In this document: positions 1 through 6,513 of the stretch, piece by piece | How the letters are laid out: each line of letters begins with the position of its first letter | How positions within the stretch are numbered: the first letter of the stretch is position 1 | Origin: CAG-791 sp963655255 | GTDB taxonomy: Bacteria > Bacillota > Clostridia > Lachnospirales > Lachnospiraceae | Length of the DNA stretch: 12,562 bases | Assembly: GCA_963655255.1 (NCBI GenBank) | Contig: CAVKEB010000057.1 | Coordinates: 1-12,562, forward strand | Reading direction: 5' to 3' | The notes under the pieces: model-generated | The model's database searches: none | What the model was told of the DNA's origin: nothing | The model's input: the letters and a program-made list of their open reading frames with translations, nothing else | Translations under genes and position numbers: made by a program

Positions 1-1756
1 CCAGGCTGTGCTCTTCCACCATGCGGTCACACAGATCCAGGAACTCATCCAGCGGCACATTGTTGAGCTGCTTGTTGCCACGGATGTTGATGGAAACGGT
101 GTTGTTCGCCGCCTCGTTGTCGCCGAGCACCAGGATATAGGGATCCTTGTAGTTCTTGAAGCCCTTGATCTTGGTCTTCATATTGTTGTCCGAATAATCT
201 GCCTCGACACGCAGTCCGTTCTTGCGGCACAGGTCTGCGACTTTCTTCGCGTACTCGTTGTGCTCCGGACGGATCGGAACGATGCCGATCTGATAAGGAG
301 CCAGCCAGAACGGGAAGTTCCCCTTGAAATTCTCCGTGATGATACCGATGAACCGCTCCATGGAGCCGAAAATCGCACGGTGAATCATGACGGGCTGCTT
401 CTGTGTGCCGTCTGCTGCCGTGTACTTCATGCCAAAGTTCAGCGGGAGCTGGAAATCAAGCTGGATGGTGCCCATCTGCCACTCGCGTCCCAGAGCGTCC
501 TTCATCTTCAAGTCAATCTTTGGGCCATAGAACGCGCCGTCGCCCTCATTGATCTCGAAGCCGTTCTCTCCGTACTTGTCCAGAAGGATCTTCTTCAGAT
601 CCGCTTCCGCCTGATTCCAGGTATTGATATCGCCCATGAAATCATCCGGACGTGTGGAAAGCTCCGCGCAGTAGGTCAGGCCGAACGTTCCGTAAATCTG
701 GGTTGCGATATCCATGATGTCGTTGATCTCGGATCCGATCTGCTCCTCGGTCACGAGAATATGCGCGTCATCCTGACGGAACTGCTGCACACGGAAAAGT
801 CCGTTGAGCTCGCCGCTCTTCTCCTTGCGGTGAATGACATCCACCTGATTGATGCGAAGCGGCAGATCCTTGTAGGAGCGGGGCTTGGTCTGGTAAATCT
901 TGATGGCATTCGGGCAGTTCATCGGCTTCAGCGCATACGTGTCCTCTTCGCTCTCGCCTTCTGCCGGAGGAATGATGAACATGCCGTCCTTATAGTGCGC
1001 CCAGTGTCCGGACGTCTCCCACAGCTCCTTCTTGGACAGAACCGGTCCGGAAATTTCCTGATAGCCGTGCTCCTCATGAATATTTCTCCAGAAAGCAAGA
1101 AGGGCGTTGAACAGCTTCCATCCTCTCGGCATCCAGTAAGGCATTCCGGGCGCGGTCGGATCAAAATAGAACAGCTCCATCTGCTTGCCGATGACCTTGT
1201 GGTCTCTCTCCTTTGCCTCGCGGATCAGGTCCTTGTGCGCCTTCAGAGCCGCCTTGTCCGGGAACGCATAGGCGTAGACACGGGTCATCTGGTCGCGATG
1301 TTCGTCGCCTCTCCAGTATGCACCGGACACGCTGCGGAGTTCGAATGCCGCAGACAGAAGATCCTGGGAATTCTCCACGTGAGGCCCTCTGCACAGATCC
1401 ACATAGTCATCACCGGTGTAGTAAACCGTGATGGTCTCATCCTCCGGAAGATCCTGAATCAGTTCGGTCTTAAAGCGCTGGTTTTTGAAAATTTCCAGTG
1501 CCTCCGCCTTGGAAACCTCTTTTCTCGTCCAGGGCTCTTTGCGCTTCAGGATCTCGCGCATTTTGTCCTCGATCTTCTTGAAATCCGCTTCCTGAATGGT
1601 CTTTCCTGCCGGAAGAACGAAATCATAATAAAAACCGTCGGCAATCTGCGGCCCGATCGCATACTGCGTGTCCTCGCCATACAGTTCCAAAACCGCCTTG
1701 GCAAGAATGTGTGCCAGAGAATGGCGGTACACTTCCAGATACTGCTCTTTTTCCAT
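1..1756 (-). CDS. thrS: Threonine--tRNA ligase (ThrRS), TGS-less form; C-terminus cut by window edge
   Basis: Cytoplasmic class II synthetase that activates threonine and charges tRNA-Thr. The start ATG (1754-1756) has AGGAG seven bases upstream; two in-frame ATGs just upstream lack a Shine-Dalgarno. About 585 codons are present and the frame is open to the window edge, so probably only a few C-terminal residues are missing. The protein begins directly with the N2 editing domain: HSLAH near residue 12 and DLCRGPH supply the usual editing His/His/Cys/His set. The catalytic zinc ligands are visible as Cys in MNCPN, His in QDDAH and His in MIHRAI. The C-terminal anticodon-binding domain follows (WLAPYQIGIVPI onward). 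The N-terminal TGS domain of E. coli ThrRS is absent, which I believe is common in Clostridial orthologues. The gene is a single unit controlled by the T-box upstream. Confidence 0.96.
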   Translation of the reverse strand, partial: MEKEQYLEVYRHSLAHILAKAVLELYGEDTQYAIGPQIADGFYYDFVLPAGKTIQEADFKKIEDKMREILKRKEPWTRKEVSKAEALEIFKNQRFKTELIQDLPEDETITVYYTGDDYVDLCRGPHVENSQDLLSAAFELRSVSGAYWRGDEHRDQMTRVYAYAFPDKAALKAHKDLIREAKERDHKVIGKQMELFYFDPTAPGMPYWMPRGWKLFNALLAFWRNIHEEHGYQEISGPVLSKKELWETSGHWAHYKDGMFIIPPAEGESEEDTYALKPMNCPNAIKIYQTKPRSYKDLPLRINQVDVIHRKEKSGELNGLFRVQQFRQDDAHILVTEEQIGSEINDIMDIATQIYGTFGLTYCAELSTRPDDFMGDINTWNQAEADLKKILLDKYGENGFEINEGDGAFYGPKIDLKMKDALGREWQMGTIQLDFQLPLNFGMKYTAADGTQKQPVMIHRAIFGSMERFIGIITENFKGNFPFWLAPYQIGIVPIRPEHNEYAKKVADLCRKNGLRVEADYSDNNMKTKIKGFKNYKDPYILVLGDNEAANNTVSINIRGNKQLNNVPLDEFLDLCDRMVEEHSL

Positions 1757-1782
1757 GACTCTTCTCCTTTTCATGCTCATGC

Positions 1783-1824
1783 AAAAAACGCCCCTGACAC
1801 CGCATCAGGCAGCGTCAGGGGCGT
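1783..1824 (-). terminator. T-box attenuator terminator of thrS
   Basis: In the transcript, ACGCCCCTGAC pairs perfectly with GTCAGGGGCGT (11 bp) and is followed by six U residues. The 5' arm overlaps the CCCCT needed by the T-box antiterminator, so the two structures exclude each other. The thrS Shine-Dalgarno lies just beyond the U-run. Confidence 0.93.
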
Positions 1825-2064
1825 AGATTCTACGCGGTTCCACCCTGTTTTCTTTCTTCATTCACGACGGTTACGGAGTCGCCGGGCCGGATTGGGGCCG
1901 CTCGGAGCTGGTCTTCAAACTGCGTCATCACCGGAACTCTCGCACCATCCCGTTTCCCGAAAAAGCAGGCTCTCACCTGCCCTTCCTCTGCAGGAAAATG
2001 TCCGCAGATCCGGGAGAATTCCTCTCTGAAGGCTTTCGTACAGTTCTACTCGTCTCTTCATCGC
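1783..2064 (-). promoter_or_regulatory. T-box riboswitch, tRNA-Thr specific (specifier ACC), thrS leader
   Basis: The diagnostic T-box AGGGTGGAACCGCG lies at 1833-1846. It is followed by the competing antiterminator and terminator arms. The leader opens with GATGAAGAGACGAGTA, the usual start of Stem I with an AGTA specifier-loop strand. GAACTG after the AGTA can pair with CAGTTT on the 3' side. Directly after that comes GAAG-ACC-AGCTCCGAGC, placing the Thr codon ACC at 1910-1912 as the specifier. CAGAGAG resembles the AG bulge. CCGTAAC before the T-box fits Stem III. Uncharged tRNA-Thr should stabilise the antiterminator and permit thrS transcription. The distal part of Stem I is unusually long (see findings). 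This region accounts for most of the gene-free stretch 1757-2123. Confidence 0.92.
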
Positions 2065-2075
2065 TTTACGTGAGC

Positions 2076-2104
2076 ATCATAACCTTGAAGCGTTGAAAAG
2101 TAAA
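2076..2104 (-). promoter_or_regulatory. Sigma-A-type promoter of thrS
   Basis: TTTACT (-35, at 2099-2104) and TATGAT (-10, at 2076-2081) are separated by 17 bases. Transcription would start a few bases before the first T-box stem. It lies in the short gap after the DUF5688 gene stop codon. Confidence 0.68.
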
Positions 2105-2123
2105 GGTCTTTTCCGCAAGATTA

Positions 2124-2777
2124 TCAGCCATTTTCACGGCCGGTTGTCCGCCGCAGGACGTCTTCCTCCTCCAGATATTCATATAGAGAATCCGACAGCA
2201 CATCCCCCGGAAGGAGTTCCTCCCGGTTCACGCTCCGGATGATGGCGCGCAGCCCCTCCGGATCCTCAATCTCCTGCTTTTTCACCAGAATGAGTTCATG
2301 AACGGAACACGGGATCACATAGAGATCTCCTCCGATCCGTTCCGAAAGGTACGCCATCATTCCCGGGTAAAACATCGCCGCCGACCCGTAGAACGGTTTC
2401 CGGCAGGTCAGAACATACAGTGTGATTTCCTCTTCCCACTCGCTCTCCGGAATTCCCAGCACTTCGCGCATTGTGGCAAAAAGCGGCGGGTGAATCCGTC
2501 TGCTCTGCACCAGTGCGTTCCGGTAGAGCTCATACCGGTCCACTTCCCACCGTTCCAGGTCCTTTGCCGTAATCGGGATTTCCTTCTCTCCTCCCGTGTC
2601 AAAAAAGAACACGATCGCCAGGTCCTCCCAGCCGATAAAGGGGAGCTTTTCCAGTTCACTCCGGTTGTGTCCGCGGTTTACCGCGCGGATGCAGATGCGT
2701 TTCCTGGCATTCTGATATGAGAGCTTCTCCGAAATGCAGAAGCTCTTCTGCGCCGTCAGGTCTGTCCATGGATTCAT
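2124..2777 (-). CDS. DUF5688-type protein of unknown function
   Basis: A 217-residue soluble protein with no signal peptide or membrane segment. I chose the ATG at 2775-2777 because AAGGAG sits seven bases upstream; the frame is open 16 codons further without a good ribosome site. The order of recognisable blocks matches what I recall of DUF5688: LPFIGWEDLAIVFFF near residue 50, ITAKDLERWEVDRYELY, then TLYVLTCRKPFYGSAAMFYPG, LSERIGGDLYVIPCSVHE and DVLSDSLYEYL near the C-terminus. The N-terminal part seems shorter than the longer family members I remember, so this may be a shortened version. Function is unknown. It stands between the efp terminator and the thrS promoter, preceded by a hairpin-rich leader, so it is probably expressed on its own. 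The family call is from memory of motif pattern, not a search. Confidence 0.78.
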   Translation of the reverse strand: MNPWTDLTAQKSFCISEKLSYQNARKRICIRAVNRGHNRSELEKLPFIGWEDLAIVFFFDTGGEKEIPITAKDLERWEVDRYELYRNALVQSRRIHPPLFATMREVLGIPESEWEEEITLYVLTCRKPFYGSAAMFYPGMMAYLSERIGGDLYVIPCSVHELILVKKQEIEDPEGLRAIIRSVNREELLPGDVLSDSLYEYLEEEDVLRRTTGRENG

Positions 2778-2793
2778 GAATTTTCTCCTTCCT

Positions 2794-2974
2794 GATCCGC
2801 CCGCACCGCGATGCAGGCGGATCACAGCAAGATGCGTAACCGTTCAGCCCATCTCGAATTTCCTTACGGAAATCCTCGATGTGACCGGCCAGAGGCGCTT
2901 TGCGCCTTGGCCGCCTGCAGAATTTCAATGTGAACCGGTCTGCAAGCAGCCCATTCACATTTGAATTCTGCAGG
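2794..2974 (-). other. Four-hairpin structured leader before the DUF5688 gene
   Basis: In the transcript four hairpins follow each other. First, 21-nt arms at 2954-2974 and 2914-2934 pair at 19 of 21 positions and enclose a CTGC/GCAG mini-stem. Second, 2887-2912: GGCC and GGCGC pair with GCGCC and GGCC around an AAA loop. Third, 2850-2881: CATC, a GA/GA internal step and an 8-bp stem close on GTAA. Fourth, 2794-2823: GATCCGCC plus GCA pair with TGC plus GGCGGATC, ending just upstream of the AAGGAG ribosome site. I see no protein-coding sequence here. It could be a regulatory leader or a palindromic repeat insertion; no second copy is in this window. Together with the terminator at 2986-3030 it explains most of the gene-free stretch 2778-3120. 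Confidence 0.7.
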
Positions 2975-2985
2975 TGCTGAACAAT

Positions 2986-3030
2986 TACAAAAACACGACA
3001 ACAGAAACCGTGGGTTTCCATTGTCGTGTT
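2986..3030 (-). terminator. Rho-independent terminator after efp
   Basis: In the transcript AACACGACAA pairs with TTGTCGTGTT, with an inner GAAACC/GGTTTC stem around CAC, followed by a TTTTTG tail. It lies about 90 bases downstream of the efp stop codon and closes the nrdR-efp unit. Confidence 0.92.
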
Positions 3031-3120
3031 CCTTTCATGATCCTGTACCAGATCCTGACCCGTCAGAAGGCAGGCAGGACACAGCCATTTCTGTCTGGAA
3101 ACGCTGACAGCAGCATTTCC

Positions 3121-3678
3121 TTATGCTCTGGAGAGATACTCTCCGGTTCTGGTATCAATCTTGATCTTATCGCCGATGTTGCAGAACAGCGGAACCGCAA
3201 CCTGTGCACCGGTCTCAACCGTTGCAGGCTTCGTTGCGCCGGTTGCCGTGTTGCCCTTGAAGCCGGGCTCGGTCTCGGTGATCTCAAGCTCTACAAACAT
3301 CGGAGGCTCGATTGCGAATACATTGCCGTTGTAGGAATCAACCTTGATCATGTCGTTCTCCTTGACGAACTTCATGTCATTGCCGCAGACATCTGCGCCA
3401 AGGCTGATCTGCTCGTAGCTCTCGGTATCCATGAAGGTCCACATATCGCCGTCCTTGTACAGATACTGATAGTCCTTGCGGTCAATGCGGACCTGAGGGA
3501 ACTTCTCGGTCGGACGGAAGGTCGTCTCGGTAACGCCTCCGTTGATGATGTCCTTCAGCTTGGTTCTGACGAAAGCTGCGCCTTTACCGGGCTTAACGTG
3601 CTGGAATTCGATAATCTCATATACGTTGCCATCCTTCTCGATGGTAACGCCGTTTCTGAAGTCACTGGCTGTGATCAT
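3121..3678 (-). CDS. efp: Elongation factor P
   Basis: A 185-residue EF-P, the usual full length. It binds the ribosome between the P and E sites and relieves stalling at consecutive prolines. The N-terminal KOW-like domain carries the tip loop KPGKGAAF with Lys32, the residue that is modified or left bare depending on the organism; a lysine rather than arginine rules out the EarP rhamnosylation type. The OB domains follow, with FVKENDMIKV and the C-terminal signature region from about residue 145 (GATKPATVETG, IDTRTGEYLSR). The start has AGGAGG eight bases upstream. It is the last gene of the apparent aro operon and also has its own promoter overlapping the aroQ stop. No modification enzyme gene is in the window. 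Confidence 0.98.
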   Translation of the reverse strand: MITASDFRNGVTIEKDGNVYEIIEFQHVKPGKGAAFVRTKLKDIINGGVTETTFRPTEKFPQVRIDRKDYQYLYKDGDMWTFMDTESYEQISLGADVCGNDMKFVKENDMIKVDSYNGNVFAIEPPMFVELEITETEPGFKGNTATGATKPATVETGAQVAVPLFCNIGDKIKIDTRTGEYLSRA

Positions 3679-3721
3679 GTAGATAATCCTCCTGGAAATA
3701 TAAAGTCACAATTACGGAATC

Positions 3722-3750
3722 ATGATACCCTGAACGTCCTGTATTTTCAA
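3722..3750 (-). promoter_or_regulatory. Sigma-A-type promoter of efp
   Basis: TTGAAA (-35, at 3745-3750) and TATCAT (-10, at 3722-3727) are 17 bases apart, each a 5-of-6 match to consensus. The -35 overlaps the aroQ stop codon. I see no terminator between aroQ and efp, so efp could be transcribed both from here and by read-through. Confidence 0.72.
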
Positions 3751-4187
3751 GATTTTTTTGCAAGAATCCAGTCCATCGCCTCGAGATACCCGTCCAGCCC
3801 GTGTCCGACGATCTGGTGGTCGCAGGCGGGCGCCGTCACGGATATCTGGCGGAACGCCTCTCTGGCATTGATGTCGCTGATGTGAATTTCCACTTTCGGG
3901 ACGAACACGCTGCGGAGCGCGTCGTGAATGGCGTAGCTGTAATGGGTGTAAGCCCCTGGGTTGATGACAACGCCGATGAGATCCTCATCAAAATAAGCCT
4001 CCTGCAGCTTGTCGATGATCGCTCCCTCGTGGTTGGACTGCCAGCACTCCGCGGCAACGCCCAGCTCCACGGCATGCTGCTGGATTCTGCCGATCAGTGC
4101 ATTGTAGTCTTCGGTTCCATAGATGCTCTTCTCGCGGATGCCGAGAAAATTCAGATTCGGCCCGTTGATCACCAGTATTTTCTTCAT
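3747..4187 (-). CDS. aroQ: 3-dehydroquinate dehydratase, type II
   Basis: A 146-residue type II dehydroquinase, normal for this dodecameric family. It converts 3-dehydroquinate to 3-dehydroshikimate in the shikimate pathway. The N-terminus KKILVINGPNLNFLGIRE carries the conserved NGPNLN block; Arg18 and Tyr23 occupy the lid arginine and catalytic tyrosine positions. Further on are NPGAYTHYS (substrate loop with Asn), VEIHISD (His) and NAREAFR (Arg). I start the gene at 4185-4187. The frame is open upstream to 4310, but that extension is the repeated RNA-like element, and GAGG sits seven bases before the chosen ATG. The usual Clostridial order aroE-aroK-aroQ-efp is kept; the peptidase gene sometimes found between aroQ and efp is missing. 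Confidence 0.97.
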   Translation of the reverse strand: MKKILVINGPNLNFLGIREKSIYGTEDYNALIGRIQQHAVELGVAAECWQSNHEGAIIDKLQEAYFDEDLIGVVINPGAYTHYSYAIHDALRSVFVPKVEIHISDINAREAFRQISVTAPACDHQIVGHGLDGYLEAMDWILAKKS

Positions 4188-4290
4188 TTTTATACCTCGC
4201 TGAAGCAAAATCCGCGAAGGCGGTTTTGCCGGTGCGTCAGCACCGATGCTGCAGTTTGAAAGTGACATATCAATGCCACCTTCAAACTTT
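4188..4290 (-). repeat. Structured repeat, copy A, upstream of aroQ
   Basis: A 103-nt element nearly identical to the one upstream of aroE. In the transcript it folds into four hairpins: a 15-bp stem closing on TGAT (4254-4287), CGGTGC/GCACCG closing on TGAC (4230-4245), CAAAACCGC paired with GCGGATTTTG with one bulged A (4206-4228), and CTTC-AGC-GAGG (4195-4205), which holds the ribosome-binding GAGG seven bases before the aroQ ATG. It starts 48 bases after the aroK stop. It could be a dispersed palindromic repeat, a cis-regulatory RNA, or both. Confidence 0.88.
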
Positions 4291-4338
4291 CTACTCTTTT
4301 CTTCCTGCATTCTGTGTTTTTCCGCCCGGATTCTCTCT

Positions 4339-4854
4339 TCAGATCCCCTGCGGACTTTGCAGAATCTCTTCCATAATTTCCTCCGGCGTCTTCCCGGAGA
4401 CTTCGACCTTCAGATCCGCGCAGGACTCATAGGCCTTCCTTCTTCTCGCCATCAGCATCCGGACCTTTTTCATCCGGTCCTCTCCCTGGAGAAGAGGGCG
4501 CGTCGTGTCTTTTCCGAGCCGCCGGATCACCTCCTCCGGCGTGATTTCCAGAAGAACCACGGTTCCCAGACGGTGCAGGAGGTTCCTGTTCTCTTCCTGC
4601 ATCACGATTCCGCCGCCGGTGGAGTAAACGGCATTCTCCCGTCCGCTCCGGACGAGTCCTTCCAGAAGCCGCGTCTCGCGGAGGCGGAATCCCTGCTCGC
4701 CTTCCCTGTGAAAAATCTCGGTGACCGGCATGCCCGCTTCCTGCACGATCAGGGCATCGGTGTCCAGCTGCTCCATTCCCGTCCTGTCCGCGAGCTTCTT
4801 TCCGATGGTTGTCTTGCCGCACCCCATAAAACCGATCAGCACATAATTATTCAT
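4339..4854 (-). CDS. aroK: Shikimate kinase
   Basis: A 171-residue P-loop kinase that phosphorylates shikimate to shikimate-3-phosphate with ATP. Walker A is GFMGCGKTT (residues 8-16). Shikimate-binding residues are visible as Asp33 in LDTD, Arg57 in FRLRE and the TGGG loop at 79-82. The lid arginine is in RPLLQ, and a C-terminal arginine region RRRKAYE follows. I start at MNNYVLIG (4852-4854). The only ribosome-site candidate is GGGGG seven bases upstream, which is weak, and the frame extends 28 codons further without conserved sequence. It lies 119 bases after the aroE stop and 151 bases before the aroQ start, which is separated from it by repeat copy A. Confidence 0.96.
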   Translation of the reverse strand: MNNYVLIGFMGCGKTTIGKKLADRTGMEQLDTDALIVQEAGMPVTEIFHREGEQGFRLRETRLLEGLVRSGRENAVYSTGGGIVMQEENRNLLHRLGTVVLLEITPEEVIRRLGKDTTRPLLQGEDRMKKVRMLMARRRKAYESCADLKVEVSGKTPEEIMEEILQSPQGI

Positions 4855-4973
4855 CCGCCGCCCCCGTTTCTCTTGTCCCGCAGCATTCAGATCCGGCGTT
4901 TCCCGTCTTCCGTCGGAATCGTCAGAATGCCAGTGCACGCCTGCACCGGATTCTTTCGTCCGGTTCCGTACCG

Positions 4974-5891
4974 TTACGCCAGAAATTCATATAATTTCTT
5001 TCGGATTTTCTCCGTCAGTTCATGGTCCGGCTTCTGGCCCGTCCAGAATGAAAACGCGAGAATCCCCTGCCAGAGCAGCATGTCCATGCCGTTCCGCCCG
5101 GGCTTCCCCGCCGCCTTTGCCATGGAAAGGAAGCGGGTCTCCTCCGGATTATAAATGCAGTCATACACGGCATCCACATTCTCATAGAAGGAAGGATCCT
5201 CCACCGGAACCTCATCCGCCTTCGGTGCAAGACCGACGTTCGTGCACTGAATCGCAAGGACCTTCTCCCCGGCTCCCTTGAATTCCTGCGCAGCCTGTGC
5301 GGCCTCCGCAAGGACCCGGACATTCGTTGTCATCTCTGGGAACTTCTTCTGAAGATCTCCTGCAAGAAGCTCTGCCCGCTCCTTCGTCCGGTTCAGAATG
5401 CAGAGCTGCCGGACGCCCGCATCGCCGCACATAAAGCCCGCCGCTCTCGCCGCGCCGCCTGCCCCGATCACGATCACCGCCATATCGGCCAGCCGGATTC
5501 CCATCTCGGTCAGGGCCTGCCGCAGACCCATATAATCCGTGTTGTAGCCCTTGTAGCCGCAGGAGAAATTCTCCCCATCCGGCCCTTCTTCCGGTTCCAT
5601 CCGGACCAGAGTGTTCACTGCGCCGATTGCCTTGGCGACCGGATCAATCTCCACCAGATACGGAATGACGGCACTCTTGTAAGGAACCGTCACATTCATT
5701 CCCTGAACGCCAAGCGCAAACGCGCCCTTCACCGCATCTCCGATCCGTTCCGGATCTGTCACAGGGAAGGTCTCGTAGACCATGTTCCGGCCAAGGCCCT
5801 CCGCCAGCGTGTTGTGAATCAGCGGAGAAAAGGAATGACCGACCGGGTTGCCGATCAGGCCGTATACCGCTGTTTTTCCGTTAATTTCCAT
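4974..5891 (-). CDS. aroE: Shikimate dehydrogenase
   Basis: A 305-residue NADP-dependent enzyme that reduces 3-dehydroshikimate to shikimate. The substrate domain shows GHSFSP (shikimate serines), NVTVPYK with the catalytic lysine, GAVNT and NTDYMG with the catalytic aspartate. The nucleotide domain has GAGGAARA and the NRT motif typical of NADP specificity. The C-terminal region GMDMLLWQG carries the conserved Gln. The family's usual N-x-TP-x-G step reads QCTNVG here, a mild departure. I start at 5889-5891 because GAGG sits seven bases upstream. The frame continues to 6002 through the repeat element, and the homologous element before aroQ reads in a different frame at that point, so the extension is not protein. 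It follows yqeG and precedes aroK. Confidence 0.97.
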   Translation of the reverse strand: MEINGKTAVYGLIGNPVGHSFSPLIHNTLAEGLGRNMVYETFPVTDPERIGDAVKGAFALGVQGMNVTVPYKSAVIPYLVEIDPVAKAIGAVNTLVRMEPEEGPDGENFSCGYKGYNTDYMGLRQALTEMGIRLADMAVIVIGAGGAARAAGFMCGDAGVRQLCILNRTKERAELLAGDLQKKFPEMTTNVRVLAEAAQAAQEFKGAGEKVLAIQCTNVGLAPKADEVPVEDPSFYENVDAVYDCIYNPEETRFLSMAKAAGKPGRNGMDMLLWQGILAFSFWTGQKPDHELTEKIRKKLYEFLA

Positions 5892-6007
5892 ATTTATGCC
5901 TCGCTGAGGTAAAATCCGCGAATACGGTTTTGCCGAATGCGGCAGCCGGTGCGTCAGCACCGATGCCGCAGTTTGAAAGCGACATATCAATGTCACTTTC
6001 AAACTTT
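5892..6007 (-). repeat. Structured repeat, copy B, upstream of aroE
   Basis: A 116-nt element with the same hairpin order as copy A: 15-bp stem closing on TGAT (5971-6004), CGGTGC/GCACCG (5947-5962), an AAAACCGT/GCGGATTTT stem (5911-5931) and CCTC-AGC-GAGG (5899-5909). The last hairpin contains the aroE Shine-Dalgarno, seven bases from the ATG. It differs from copy A by a 13-nt insertion that creates an extra perfect hairpin, TGCCG-CATT-CGGCA (5931-5944). It starts two bases after the yqeG stop and ends at the aroE ATG, so it fills the whole intergenic gap. Confidence 0.88.
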
Positions 6008-6009
6008 CC

Positions 6010-6513
6010 TCATCGTTTTTCCTGCTGCGCCCGGATTTTCCCGCGCACAGGCGCTTCCAGTCTTCGCTTCCAGCGGATCCAGAATTCTTCCTTCTGCGTG
6101 AGAGGATCCGTCAGGATGGACAGGACGCCCGCGTTGTTGGCTCCCCAGATGTCCGTATAGATCTGATCGCCGATGAACGCCGTCGTCTTCTCATCGGTTC
6201 CCATTACCCGCATGGACTCGCGGTATTTATGTGGAAGCGGCTTCATTGCCTTTGTAACGACCGGACTCCCTACTTCCTGCGCGAAGGTCCCGGCCCGCTT
6301 TCCCGTATTGTTCGAGAGAATCACGGTCCGAAAACCCATCTTCCGAAGCTGCGCAAAGAGGTGCTTCGCCCGCTCATCCGCCGGTGCATTCGGATCCACC
6401 AGCGTGTTGTCAATATCAAAAATAAGCCCACGGATTCCTTCCTCGTACAGGCCGCGGTAATCAATCTCATAGGCAGACTTCGCCCATCTGTCCGGAAAAA
6501 ACATTTCTCTCAT
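6010..6513 (-). CDS. yqeG: YqeG-family HAD phosphatase (subfamily IIIA)
   Basis: A 167-residue haloacid dehalogenase-type phosphatase; the physiological substrate of the YqeG family is not firmly known to me. All HAD motifs are in order: FDIDNTLVD with Asp33 (nucleophile) and Asp35 (motif I), VILSNN (motif II), Lys in KAMKPLPHKY (motif III) and GDQIYTDIWGANNAG with the acidic pair (motif IV). The N-terminus FFPDRWAKSAYEID is typical of the family (more often FxPDxxxxSIYDI). The start ATG (6511-6513) overlaps the nrdR stop as ATGA, which suggests translational coupling; a second in-frame ATG three codons later is possible. The stop lies two bases from repeat copy B, leading into aroE. Confidence 0.93.
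   Translation of the reverse strand: MREMFFPDRWAKSAYEIDYRGLYEEGIRGLIFDIDNTLVDPNAPADERAKHLFAQLRKMGFRTVILSNNTGKRAGTFAQEVGSPVVTKAMKPLPHKYRESMRVMGTDEKTTAFIGDQIYTDIWGANNAGVLSILTDPLTQKEEFWIRWKRRLEAPVRGKIRAQQEKR

Noticed and set aside
8..2029. Very long plus-strand open frame (673 codons) opposite thrS
   Set aside because: It is antisense to a clear ThrRS and also runs through the T-box leader. It has no family resemblance; the frame is open because of the codon bias of the real gene.
2656..3021. 121-codon minus-strand ORF overlapping the DUF5688 leader
   Set aside because: It reads through the efp terminator and four hairpins, and overlaps the DUF5688 gene in another frame; no family resemblance.
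4188..4310. N-terminal extension of AroQ, or a leader peptide, through repeat copy A
   Set aside because: The homologous element before aroE is shifted in frame by 13 bases and has different codons; paired-base conservation explains the sequence better.
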